Part shown: piece after piece, positions 38,281 to 49,459 of the stretch
Position numbering within the stretch: position 1 is the stretch's first letter
Layout: each line of letters starts with the position of its first letter
Source of the DNA: Botryotinia globosa
Taxonomy: Eukaryota; Ascomycota; Leotiomycetes; Helotiales; Sclerotiniaceae
Direction: 5' to 3'
Length of the DNA: 64,000 nucleotides
NCBI GenBank assembly: GCA_014898425.1
Contig: RCSZ01000002.1
Location: 558,001 to 622,000, forward strand
The notes under the pieces: model-generated
Told to the model about the DNA's origin: nothing
The model's input: only the letters and a program-made list of their open reading frames with translations
The model's database searches: none
Program-made: the position numbers and the translations under genes

Positions 38281-38618
38281 TTAGATGCCCCTCGCTCTTT
38301 AGGAGCAATCTATTGTAGCGGATTAAGTACAAAACAATTCAAATGATCAACTGAAAAAAAAGGTAAAACCATCCATCTGCAATACAATATAACCAACTTA
38401 GACGGCCCTCGCTCATTTAGGACCATCCACCATAGCAGCTTAAGCACAAAATAAACCAAATTACTGAAAAAGAAAAAAACAATAATCATCCATCTGCAAT
38501 ACAATAAAACCAGGTTAGAGGGTCCTCGCTCATTTAGGACCCTCCACCGTAGTAGCTTAAGCACAAAATAAAACAAATCATATAACTGAAGAAGGTGCGT
38601 CCATCCATCTGCAATGCC
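38281..38618 (-). repeat. Three ~105-118-bp tandem units with a conserved hairpin, in the 3' flank of the 2EXR gene
   Basis: Units run at about 38281-38398, 38399-38514 and 38515-38618. Each carries CCTCGCTCATTTAGGA (CCTCGCTCTTTAGGA in the first) and CATCCATCTGCAAT. Read as minus-strand RNA, the unit next to the gene forms a perfect 9-bp stem GAGGGUCCU/AGGACCCUC around AAAUGAGCG. The middle unit keeps nine pairs using two G-U wobbles (GAUGGUCCU/AGGGCCGUC). The distal unit keeps the stem with one bulge and swapped C-G pairs. The array starts about 90 bp beyond the stop of the gene at 38707-40131 and so is probably its 3' UTR. The minus strand is also open for 88 codons through two units. Confidence 0.7.
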
Positions 38619-38706
38619 AAATCATTCAGATGCTACACCAAAAGAAAATCCTTCGTCTCTCTTAACAATCCAAGGTGTATGTTGAATGATACTACCCATA
38701 GTAGAA

Positions 38707-40131
38707 CTAGGTACTTTCGGCGAACAATCCAGGATGGGCCACGTTCAAAACGATAGAGAAATCTAGAATTGATTCCACTCTTCGACGAACGATACGATAT
38801 TTTTCCGCTTTCAATCCAGGGTGGTTGGGAGCCATTTCGAGACCTGATTCTACCTTCTCCAAAGCCTTCTCGATGCTCCATCGGTCGCCCCTGCGTACTT
38901 CTTCCCATAGCCTGAATGAAATGGCTTCCATGAATATGTGGTCTGCAGTTCGCTCTGGATTTGGTACGAAAAAAGGGAATGATAAAGGTGCGCGACCTTG
39001 TGACGCCATCTTGTGGATAATGTCACACGCATCGCGTGAGTGTTGACCCAAACCATTATCTATAAGACGACGCATGTCCGCAAGAGCATTTTCTGCACGA
39101 CGATAGCATATTGTGGAGTACATCTCGGCTAGTTCATCCTCAAAACGTTCTCTTTCGGCTAATTGATCGTCGGGGTTGAGTCCTTCCTTTTCAAAAAGTT
39201 TGGTGACTGTCGTGTTGCGAAGGGAGCTCATCAGAACTGAAATTTTGTAGTCGGCAAGCTTGTAGAATTCTTCGGCATACAAGTATATACCTCGAAGGTG
39301 GTGGTCTCGTCCCTTTCCTATTAACATTTCTAAGTCTTCCAACACGCTTTCGGTGGTGATAGAGGAAACGACGGGAGGTCTTGTCTTGTCGTGTTGTACA
39401 TAGGATCCAGACCAGTCCTTTGATATATATGTTGGGCCTTCTTTGATAGTGGAGAATGGAGATAGAAGTGCTTCTTCTTTGTTCTGTAAGGCCTCAATGG
39501 AAAATTGACTGTGACTGCGACTGTCACCAACGTGTGTGGACCTGGAGACAAAAGGGTTTTGAAGTGTGATATCATGATACGAACGTGTCTGTGTGCATGT
39601 TGAGATAAACCATTGAGTCTGGTGGATAGCTTCAAGGACTTGATTCATGTGACGATGCGATATGACCAAGGCATCAATCGAGTCTCGTTCCCATACACTT
39701 CTTCGTTCATCACAAGATACACGATATCTTACGACACAGCCATCGAAAGAACGTTCTTCGGCATCTAAATCTTCCTTGATACAGACAACTGGAACTCTGT
39801 ATAAAGAAAGCATGCGCTTGAATTCGTTATTCAATCTTCTTCCTACTCCCGAAAGTTGGACTTCGACGAAAAGATTATTCGTCATCATGACGTATTTGGC
39901 TTCGTCGTGGATTTGACGACAAGTTAAGAATATATTAGTGTTAAGATTATTCTTAAACACGGTGAGAGATACTTTGTCTGGATTATCAAGTGGCTCGGGA
40001 TCTTTGATGTCACATGTTGCCATGTCGTAGATTTTATTGCGAATTTCGCTAGGAAGGTCGAGGAAGCGAAAAATTCCACTGGAGGAGCCCAATCGGCTCG
40101 ATTGTTGAAGCGATGAAAGCGAAGCGGACAT
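38707..40131 (-). CDS. 2EXR-type (F-box-like) fungal protein, 474 aa
   Basis: A single exon encodes 474 aa. Residues about 20-45 hold the motif FRFLDLPSEIRNKIYDMA, followed at about residues 65-85 by NIFLTCRQIHDEAKYVM. This pair is the signature of the 2EXR/F-box-like domain found in large families of filamentous ascomycete proteins of unknown function. The remainder is helical and charged, without other motifs; the C-terminal 100 residues could be TPR-like helices (ERTADHIFMEAISFRLWEEV, EKALEKVESGLEMAPNHPGL). The start follows an A-rich leader. The 3' flank carries a tandem hairpin repeat. The molecular role is unknown; an adaptor function in protein turnover is only a guess from the F-box resemblance. 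Confidence 0.8.
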   Translation of the reverse strand: MSASLSSLQQSSRLGSSSGIFRFLDLPSEIRNKIYDMATCDIKDPEPLDNPDKVSLTVFKNNLNTNIFLTCRQIHDEAKYVMMTNNLFVEVQLSGVGRRLNNEFKRMLSLYRVPVVCIKEDLDAEERSFDGCVVRYRVSCDERRSVWERDSIDALVISHRHMNQVLEAIHQTQWFISTCTQTRSYHDITLQNPFVSRSTHVGDSRSHSQFSIEALQNKEEALLSPFSTIKEGPTYISKDWSGSYVQHDKTRPPVVSSITTESVLEDLEMLIGKGRDHHLRGIYLYAEEFYKLADYKISVLMSSLRNTTVTKLFEKEGLNPDDQLAERERFEDELAEMYSTICYRRAENALADMRRLIDNGLGQHSRDACDIIHKMASQGRAPLSFPFFVPNPERTADHIFMEAISFRLWEEVRRGDRWSIEKALEKVESGLEMAPNHPGLKAEKYRIVRRRVESILDFSIVLNVAHPGLFAEST

Positions 40132-42744
40132 TGCGAAATTAGATGTGGGGTTTGAAATAGGTGAATTGTTTGCTTTCTATTGAAGAGTTTTATGTCGAAA
40201 CGATGTCGAGCTTTGCAATGACTTGATATGTAGTTTCCTTAGATTTATTCGAATTTGTGGCGGTAAAGGCGTAGATTCGAGATAGTTGCAAAATGTCGTT
40301 AAGTTTAAGGCGGTATTTGATATTGGTGATAGTAATTACGATAGATTAGAGTGTGAGACAATCGTATCTGATTGTGAAATGATTGGTAATAACGATAGTA
40401 TTAGAGTGAATCTAATATAAGTATCGTGATATTCAAAGGGATCTTTGAATTGGTAATGATGATTGTGAATATCAGAGTTATGTTAAGTTGAAAAGAACTT
40501 GGTTCTGACTGGTGGTGATAATGTATGTATGATGATAGAGTGTGATTGTGTATGAGATATACTTGAAGAGATGGTTGATTGAGAAATCTGATCAGTATAT
40601 GGAAGTTGTATGAGTGATGGTGTAGGATGTGTATGCGATACGGTTTCGATGTAAAATTGGGCTGAAGGATTTCTTAAGTAGTCCTCAGATTTCCAATCAG
40701 ACTAGATGAGTCAGAGATATCTATACGATCTACTAGCCCCGCAAAGATTTTCGAGCTCCTAGTTCACATTAGAACATGCCAGATTTCCTCTTCCACGACT
40801 TATAATAGTCAGAATTGGACTTAGAAAATTTGAAAGTGGTAAGGTAGCTTCAAAACGTTTGGTCTAGTGTAGGATGAGTCACGAGTTTTGAAATCTCTGT
40901 TCCTACTTTCAATACTTAACTTGTAGTAGAAACTACGAAGATGAACTAGGGGCTCTTGCTATTCGAACAGCCAATTAATCTTCGAGGAATACATCATTCA
41001 GATGCAAAAAATTTCACTTGTGTATGAATGCTGATCAATCGTGCGATATGACCGAATATTTGACAATCATCAAGGCGTCATAACTATTTTTGTTCATAGA
41101 TTCTATTTAAAACTACATCTCGTCTGCACTTTAGCTTCTCCTTTAGTCTCGCTTAGCCTGGGCCCAGAAAACACTAATAAATGCCAGGACCAATATGACA
41201 GGAGTGCATTTCGTCGGGCTCATATTCTTTCATTTCTATTGCGATTTTCAAAGTGTATCTACAACTAAGATGATTTCAAAGTGATTTTATAGGAAATGAG
41301 CTCCTCGTTGCCCAAATTTTGATCAATGGTGTGAATTTCCGCGGAATTGAGTTTCATTTTGAAGATAATCTCGCCAAGTGAAAAGGGGCTAATTTTATGA
41401 AATGCAGTGAATCATTCATGTTTTCACACTAGTAATAAAATTAATTTCCACCAATCATATTGAAGACTCTTGTCGATCACCTTGATCTATTAGAAGTTGG
41501 TACCAATTCATCTATAGAAATTCGGATATTTTGCAAAGTTTTTTTAACTAGTTTCGAAAGCAGGTACATTTCTGATGCTTGAATACTAGTATGCCAGTGC
41601 CCTAACCCAGCTTAAATGGTCCATGAAATGTTTTCATGACTGAAGTGACTACTACGTGATTTAATCACATTGACGGCAAGAGGCCATACAATTTACTGTG
41701 AATAATTTTTCGGATCGAAACGTCATCTTTTACAGACTTTGAAAGAGTTCGATGTGCTTTTGGCGAACCCATATTGAAAATGAGAACAGAAATTGGAAGA
41801 TTTGCGTGAATTTATGTGAAAAATATTGACTAGAGATGAAGGTTCCATGGTTGAAAAGGGCAAACAAGGCCATTTAATAATGATGAAAAAGCTGCTAGAA
41901 TTCTAAAAGTTTTGGTATATGAGATTGGACATCGACAGCAGGCAAGCAAGCTCATGAAATTCAAGGCACATCCGCATACGCGCCATGATGGCGTTCTTTG
42001 GTAATGTAGCACAATCCCAAACACAACTCAGATACCTTTATGCCTCCAGTTAAGGGCCAGTGGGATAACTTCACGCAGCAGAGATGTATTAGATTTCAAG
42101 GGTGGTTCCTATGATTTATGTCTGGCTTCTAATGATGTATCCCCAAACGGCCGTTTAGGGATATGAATTTATCATATAGACATATCGAGATATTTATGCA
42201 CATCAACACGAACTGACGATATTGAATCCAATTCCAGAGGTAAAGCAAGATACTAGGGAGTCACAGATCTAATTTCACAGCCAACCATTAGCTTTTTAAT
42301 ACACTGTACCGAGTTATTACCCAGTAATCTTGATAATTTTCTCTCGCAAAAGTTTCCCTCTATTTCGTGATGTTACGGACTGTGTTCATACTGGACTTAG
42401 AATCGGGCCCTATCACCCCGATTCAATGTTCAAAAGGCTTGACATATACAGAATTTTCTTCTCGTTTTGTTGAATAATGAAGTATTGTCCAAATTTCTAT
42501 CTAAACAGCAATTAGTCAGCACTCATATGTTTTGAAATGTTATAAACTTTCTCTCTTTTCCGTAGAACCAGAAGTATATCGGTGGCTGCTCATCGCTAAT
42601 GCACAACCCCCTGTCCATGTTGTCTGGGCTGTTTGGGGGCGCAATTGCTCTTACCAGGCACAAGCTTTAACCGCAAGAATCAATAAGAAGTGAAGAAGCC
42701 CACATAATGAGCATCGTAAATGAATAAATAAATGCTGAATTCAA
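40132..42744. other. Intergenic DNA, no gene seen
   Basis: This is the upstream region of the 2EXR gene and of the CorA-like/ULD gene, which diverge. It is AT-leaning; the half near 40132-40650 has GATAGTATTAGAGTG-like imperfect repeats. No frame exceeds 75 codons. Confidence 0.6.
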
Positions 42745-45700
42745 ATGGCTCGCATTGCCGTCGAGATTGAAGGCGACAATCCTCCAGATCCCAGCTTTCT
42801 TCCTAACCCCCCACGCTTCAACGTCGAATTACCACACACATCGTGCTTCACCGAAGACAAAAATGGTAGCCTCACGAGAAAGTTTTTCACAACCCCAGAT
42901 GAACTCGCAAATCACTTGAAGCGCGCCATACCGCACCAAAGGGAGAGGAGACTGTATGTTTTGGAAGGCTTACCAATTGAATATGTACAAGTTTTAGGGT
43001 CGCACTTCAACATAGATGTGGATATTTTTGATTCACATGCGATGAGAAAGAGTGGGCAATTGAATGAGCTGAAATTTTCAACGAGACCAGAGAATGAGAA
43101 GAAAGTTCGGACTTTTGCTCTGGACCATGCTGAGATTACGGCAAACATTACCCCGCTGCCCGAAGCCAACGAAGGAGTTGTGGGTGATTTCATGCTACCG
43201 TGTCAAACGATCGGGATCTCCAATGAAGGTTGGAATGGAATAAGTGTAAAACTATGTCACGTGACTTTAGTCTGCTTTCCTGGAGAAGATGGGAGTGAAA
43301 CTTGTGAGATCAAACTTTCTTTCTATGCGGAACATATACTGATGGCAGTTATGTAAAGTACTATTGCTTCTTGAAAATCAGTCCTGGGCGAGAAGAGGCG
43401 CACAATTTCAAACTGTGGGTTACCATAGTATTCTTGCAAATGCCCTCAAGAGTCTTCCAGAAGGAACGCAAACATGGAAACCATCCCGGAAACATGACCC
43501 TACTTTGACTCTAGCAGACGAGATTTTCAATTCTATAGAGTTGCCAGGTAGCATCCTGGTTTGGGATGATCTTACAGAGATACTTGCTGATATCGTACTC
43601 AGACAATGGAAATTTGCCTTGAGCGAGGTAATTGAACATGCGTGTGCATCTAGATCAATTCCCTATCATGAGATACATCAAGTATGTGATCTAATAGAGT
43701 CTAATATTTGGACTTTGGATCGTGCTGAGGATTCCTGGAACCCTCGTTATGATGTTAGGATGGAAGGATTTAAAAGACTTTTGGAGAAAGCAAAGCGTTA
43801 TGCAGAATTATTTGTATGGGGACAAATTGTGGAGGAGGGTCTTGAGATGAAGACCGAAACTGAGAGTGGGAGCAAAAATTGGGATGACGATGATACCACT
43901 TCCACGGCTTCTTCCAAGTCGGGAGTGCATATTCGTGGAGGAGAAGCCTTAGACCTAGAAACCCGCCAAAGCATCAACAGAGTGACCTATCTTGGCGGGG
44001 TGTTGCTCCCGTTCTCCATAATTGCGGCAATATTTTCGATGGGTGGGAATTTTCAGCCAGGTGGAGATCAGTTCTTCATATTTTGGGTCATTGCTATTCC
44101 AGTATGTATGCTTACAACAGTTTTAATATATGCGGATAGTATTCGGCGAATGACCTTGGAGCAATTTGCTCAACAGTACGGGTCTGCTGCAGTGACGGCA
44201 GAAGCTGATGATATGGTTGTCTCATCAATTTCTGGCAGTGAGATCATTTCATACAAAGCAGGGATCAAAGAACGTCTCAGGTCGCGTATCACTTATATTT
44301 GGAATCCACGCAGAGCTGTTTCTTCATCCAGTATTGGCCACACAGACAGCGACAGCGATAGCGATGATGGTTCATCCTCTACAGTCAGTGCTCAGCTGCC
44401 TCCAAGTCTATCCATAGATGGCGATTTATTAGTTCGCAGGAAAAAGACAAAGGTGCCAAGATTGTGGAGTTGGCGGTTTTGGAGACGAAAACCTCTGGAT
44501 CGAAAATCAGATCCGGAGAACGTCCTGTCATCTCCTAAACATTCAGACCACAATGTATCTTCACCTTCTGCACCTCCTCCGCCTCCTCCACCTTCTCCCC
44601 CTTCCAGGTCTCATCCTATTCCATCTTCACCAAAGATTACACCGGTGAAACCCATGCCTGTTGGAAATCATCCTCCGGGTTCTCTTGCTTCCGATCACTC
44701 TCCAATCGCCGGACCAGCCCCGCCAGAAACACCACCAACTAGTGTTCCGCCGCCCGATCCCGATCAAACTATTCCTGAACCAATAGTCCCTAATCCAGTA
44801 GTCCCTGAGCTCAGCTGGGGATCTTGGGGATCTCCTTCAAAGAAAGTCAAAAAAGTCAAAAAGGGCAAACGCAAGACGATAGATCTAATTGATGACTTCG
44901 ATATCCCGGCCCATTCACATCCAGCCAATTCTCCAGCACATCCATCTACACCAGACCCTGCAGGGATACCACTACCTCCATTGGAGTCAGATTCGGATGA
45001 CTGGCGAGAGCAAGACAGTTTTGAGGGGAGACGCCCTGAACGGCCTACATCCCCAGGTCATGCAGACTCGGACTATGCCACGGATCGCGAACGTCGTTCT
45101 TTGGAAAGACGCATGAGAGAAAATGACGACTGGGAACTGACTAGAAGGAGAAGCAGAAAACATACAGATAGCGGAGATGGTTACGATCGCGATTCTGAGC
45201 GAGAGATCATTTTACATCGCCGGCGCCGATCCGAGCATTCTGTAACGTCTGAGGAGAGAAAACATGTAATTGAAAAAACGAATGAAAAGCTTGTTGAAGA
45301 GCAGAAAGGGAAACCTGCAACAGATAACATCGTAAAGAATGATGATGATGTTCCGGAAGACCGAGGAAGACAACGAAGACGATCTACAACACGACGGGCC
45401 CGCCATGGAACTTATCATGATTATCCAAGGCGGACGACTCCCAGCACTGATCCTACTCAGATACCGTTGCCACCATCACCAGAAGAATTATCAGAGGAGG
45501 AAAGTATTAGAACAAAACTAAAGAGAGAAAAATTAGAATACCTTGAGAAGTTGAGGCAAAAAGAACGTCATAAGAGGATGGCGGAGATGGAAGAGGAACA
45601 TGCAAAGAGACGAGCAGAAGAGGAACATGCAAAGAGGCGAGCGGAACAGGAATATGCGAGAAGAATAGCAGAAGAAGAATACAAGAAAAAAGCCGAAGAA

Positions 45701-46625
45701 AGTAAAGCTGCCCAGGGGAAAGATCGAGCCTATTCCCCTGTGGCATCCGATAACAAGGGAGTAAAACCGGCCATAAAGTTCAAGGACGCCGTGGGAAGGA
45801 AATTCATGTTTCCGTTCCATTTAGTATCGACGTGGAGTGTATGCTTTTTTTCCCTTCTTGCTTCTTTACAACCAATCCTCATCGCTTTTCGACACTTGTA
45901 TGATTCCTCGCTGACTGCTACCATCTTAGGGAATGGAAGAATTAGTGAAACAAGCCTTCATTCATGTCGATGTCATTGGTCCTCACGTCAATGATGGCCA
46001 CTACGATCTCCTTGGCCCCACAGGCGAAATTATCCTCCCTCAAGTATGGGAATCAGTTATTGAGCCTGGCTGGTCGATAACTATGCACATGTGGCCAATG
46101 CCGGAGCCGCGAAGGCAAGAACCCGCGCCTATGCCTCCTAGACCAGGACATTTCGGTGGCTTTCCACCTCCTCCTCCACCTGGATTTACCGCAGCCCACC
46201 CTGGTGGCCCGATGACTGCGCCTACTCAGAGAATGAAGAAATCTACGCAGACTGGAACTATGGACTGGATGACAGGGGCACGTCACTCGAAATCTCACAA
46301 GAAACAAAAGTCGGTACCGATACGACTTGGGCCTCCTCCACCTTCTTCATTTCCTGAGCCCCCTCCGCCACCACGAGCATCTGAAAGACGAGAATCTGAT
46401 ACGGTCGTCATAATAGAGGAACTGCCACCAAAAGTTCATAGAAAACAAACGGGTATGAGCGACAGACATAGACATGGAACAAGCGGTGGTGGCATAATTG
46501 GGGGAGCAGCAAAGCCTAATGAGGAATTGGGGTGGGTGAGAGCCTTGGGGACCATTGTTGGTGTGAAGCCGGGAATACAGGTGAAGAAACGGAGTGGTGG
46601 AAGTAGTTCATCGTCGAGTGTTTGA
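42745..46625 (+). CDS. CorA-like membrane protein with C-terminal ubiquitin-like (ULD) domain
   Basis: I read exons 42745-43352, 43429-45838 and 45930-46625, giving 1237 aa. Residues 1-200 resemble the N-terminus of fungal CorA-like Mg2+ transporters (RERRLYVLEGLPIEYVQVLG). Two adjacent membrane helices follow, about 388-408 (VTYLGGVLLPFSIIAAIFSM) and 417-438, in CorA order. The loop reads MGGNF rather than the GMN signature, so magnesium transport is uncertain. Then come a Pro-rich stretch (about 580-660), RS/RE-rich disordered parts, an Arg/Glu/Ala coiled coil (about 893-963) and, at about 983-1062, a conserved fungal ubiquitin-like domain (IKFKDAVGRKFMFPFHLVST ... GMEELVKQAFIHVDVIGPHV) split by the last intron. 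The tail is Pro/Ser-rich. The first intron is inferred to restore frame and has no clear branch point. Confidence 0.75.
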
Positions 46626-46866
46626 TGGGCATTGATGAGATGACTGACTGCTCGTAGTTCTGAGAATTTAGTGTTACATGCTGTGCCCATGTAAATTTGA
46701 GAAGTTAAGGCATCAATGATTAAATGCGTGCCTGCACTTGCAGATACGATTATGGCTATATCATTACACAGGGGTGAAGTTCTATTGGAAGATATTCATT
46801 GCGTGTATTTATTCTATGTACAGACTCTACTATACAATCTTTGGTTTCGAATCTTTAAGTAGAGCA
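46626..46866. terminator. Convergent 3' regions
   Basis: A 241-bp stretch separates the stops of two convergent genes and must contain both polyadenylation regions. No distinct signal beyond AT-rich words is visible. Confidence 0.4.
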
Positions 46867-47739
46867 TTACTTTTGAGGTGGTTGTTGGGTAGTTGGGGTG
46901 CCACTGTCGCGCATGAAATATGTCCATTGCCCCTCGACAGGCTTCTCCTCGAGATCCTCCCATCTACAATTTCAATTAGTCAAGAAGAATCGAAAGAAGT
47001 TGAGATATTTCACTTACACTTTGGCCTTCAATAAGACATTAGTCAGGGTCAATTCGCCCTCGGCGACCTGAATGACCTCCTCGATCAATCCAGCGCCAAT
47101 CTTATTCTCGATTTCCTCGATTCTATCATCGCATGTCAGTACGTCCACATCTCATCTTAAGCAGAAAAATCAAACTCACTGATCGACATTCAACGCAGGT
47201 TCGTTCTCCCAGACGACCTGCTTTTCATCCTCACCAGGTCTCTCTTTAGCCAAAACACTTTGTCCCTTTCTTTCCTGTGTCGTCCTCACACCCTCCAACT
47301 CTGCACTTCCTTCCTCTCCGTCCCACTCCTCCTTACTCCAATCAACCTCCTTTTGAATTTCCGACTGTACGAAGACCTTGCCTCCCGCGCTCAACTTTTT
47401 ATTTTTCCCCTGATCAAAGTGTATGCCACCCTCCGGGGTGGTGAAAACTTCTGGATGCGCAGCGAGAGTTTCTTTCGCCTTCGCTGCCCATTCATCGTAG
47501 CCAGCTGGCACAACAGATTGCACAATTTTTAGGCGGTGGTTTGTAAGGGCCTCGGTGGATTGGCGGTACAGAGATGTGGAGGGGAATTCTTTCAATTTGT
47601 CGAGGGTAGAGGCGTAAAGGTAGAGTAGAGCGGAGCGGGGCGAGGGATGAGTGTGGAGGCCAGTAAGACCAGTGGGTGTGTTGGCCTCGAGATATCTGGC
47701 AGGCTTAACAGCTGCAAATTGCCGTAATGTCCGACGCAT
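46867..47739 (-). CDS. Mitochondrial complex I accessory subunit, 29.9-kDa / NDUFA5 family
   Basis: Three exons, 47739-47180, 47122-47018 and 46963-46867, encode 253 aa; both introns (57 and 54 nt) keep the frame. The protein is a supernumerary subunit of the peripheral arm of NADH:ubiquinone oxidoreductase. The start MRRTLRQFAAVKPARYLEAN is a typical mitochondrial presequence. The family core follows: TGLTGLHTHPSPRSALLYLY and LKEFPSTSLYRQSTEALTNH, then ending the first exon a linker rich in Glu/Lys. The C-terminal part IEEIENKIGAGLIEEVIQVA...WEDLEEKPVEGQW carries the second conserved block of the fungal form, absent from the shorter animal proteins. An in-frame ATG further upstream (47835) would spoil the presequence. 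Confidence 0.9.
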
Positions 47740-48336
47740 ATTGGGCAACTTCAATGGTTGTATTAAACTGTCAATAGTCGTTATCTTGAGATAAATCGTG
47801 ACGTTTGCGAATCTTGAGCTTTGGAGCTTCGGCAAGTCTTGGCGTCGAATTTATGCCAGGGTTTTAAGGTTTTTAGAAATTGGTGAAGTTCTATTGGTGA
47901 GTGCCCGGCTGGCTTTCGAAGGTGGCTCAACATTGGGCAGACAAAAGTTTGTGGCTGTGCAATAGATCTAGTTATGACCGTTATGGGGTTTTGAAAATTT
48001 GATATAAACTATAGAGACAGCTCATATATATGCATCATCTCGTAATCACATCTCCTCTAAACCGAGCAGAAGCTCTTTAAGACGTTTCCACTTTTTGTTC
48101 TACAGTATAAGGCCAGCCACTTTTAATAGGGCAGTACTTCTTCACACCAGCCATGCTGTTGGTATAAGTGCTACTAAAACATCCCGAGGTCCAGTTCGAT
48201 CTCCAGCTCATGCCATGAAGCTATACGCCATATGATACAAGAACCACTATGTACAAATATAAGCAACCACCAAAGAACGCCTCGCTCTTCATAATCATGT
48301 CTCAGAACAATACAGGTATACACAAATACGCCTACA
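47740..48336. other. Promoter of the complex I gene and 3' region of eaf7
   Basis: About 600 bp between two minus-strand genes. A 25-codon frame at 48077-48154 (minus) has a decent start context but no other support. Nothing else is visible. Confidence 0.5.
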
Positions 48337-49253
48337 TTATCTCTTCCTTTTACTTTTCCTGTTGGAAGATTGTGCCCTAGATCTCTTTGTATCCGCCCCT
48401 CTAGGTCTTGTCGGTGTTCCCTCGAGGCCTTCATCGATTTCTTCGTCGTCCTCAGCTCCATCTTCCACGGTTGTGACGGTTGCAACACTCTGCTGCCTCG
48501 AACTCGATTCTGCTTTCGCCTTTCCCGCAGCTCTATTGGCACTCCTTCCCGCTCTGGTAGATTTTGGTGGCGAGCTTTGTGCAGGTGGTGATGTTCTCGT
48601 CTCCGTTGTATCAACAGTACTTGCTCTCTCTTTTCCCCTCTTCCTTTTTCTGGTGGTTCCATGAACTTCGGGCTCTGGTGATTCCTTTGGTTCCGAAGTT
48701 TCCATCAATCTTGAAGGCGACGAAGGGGCTTCACTTAGTTCTTCATCCGTTCGTTTCCCTCGCATGAAACACATCTCTCCATATACCTCGTCGGGCAATG
48801 TAAACTCGGGAAACCGAGCTTCGGTATCCTCTTCGTAATCGAATGAATTTTCGCGATCATCGATTACATCCAAATTGTAACACGTTCGTAACTTCTCCCA
48901 TATGCCAGGGATCCGAGTATGCTTTTCAACACGAGGATCATAACCGTGATTCCGTAGATGTTCTGAAAGTGCAATCATGCGAAAGTGTTTGTGCATACCT
49001 GAGTTCAATGATTAATTCATCTGATTTGCTAAACCATACGTTGAAGACTGATTATCGACCTACCCGCCGGTTTCCACTTGACAATACCCTTGAACAATGA
49101 GGTTTCTTGTTCATCCGTCCATGGGTCTTTCAAGATATTGTAACTTGGTTTTGGTAGTCCGGCCTTTTTAGGAGTATCAATTGCCATGGCATCTTGGTCT
49201 TCAACTGGTGTCGAAGCAGCTCGGGTGCTTCCTTTCTTCTTTTTCGGTGGCAT
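48337..49253 (-). CDS. eaf7: NuA4 histone acetyltransferase subunit Eaf7 (CT20/MRGBP family)
   Basis: Two exons, 49253-49064 and 48998-48337, encode 283 aa; the 65-nt intron joins KWKPAG to MHKHFRM. Eaf7 works in the NuA4 acetyltransferase and in the TINTIN module with Eaf3 in chromatin. The N-terminus is Lys-rich ([15 protein letters not shown]). The CT20 core spans about residues 40-125: [20 protein letters not shown], then [40 protein letters not shown] and [19 protein letters not shown]. The C-terminal half is disordered, with Ser/Thr/Pro, acidic patches ([12 protein letters not shown]) and a basic end [16 protein letters not shown] that looks like a nuclear localisation signal. The gene diverges from the GCP gene at 49460. 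Confidence 0.9.
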
Positions 49254-49459
49254 TTTGGCTGTATTATTTTTACCACTAAATAATGAATTGAAGGATGGAT
49301 GACATCGAATTGCAACCAAGCTCAGCCTCACCATCAGCCTTTTGCAATAAATACGCTAGCGGATTTAACGTCCGCCTAGACCGCAGACGCGTTGAAGCGC
49401 GTTGACTATCTATCCACAACCCCCGCCTGGGAGCACAGGACATTCATATCTCAGCTGAG
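49254..49459. promoter_or_regulatory. 206-bp bidirectional promoter, eaf7 / gamma-tubulin complex gene
   Basis: Two divergent start codons are only 206 bp apart, so both leaders and core promoters overlap. No TATA box is visible, as expected for housekeeping genes. The segment CTAGACCGCAGACGCGTTGAAGCG-like GC-rich core lies around 49375-49400. Confidence 0.6.

Noticed and set aside
48077..48154. 25-codon minus-strand frame with a fair start context
   Set aside because: Too short and without promoter evidence, unlike the cysteine-rich frame at 32918.
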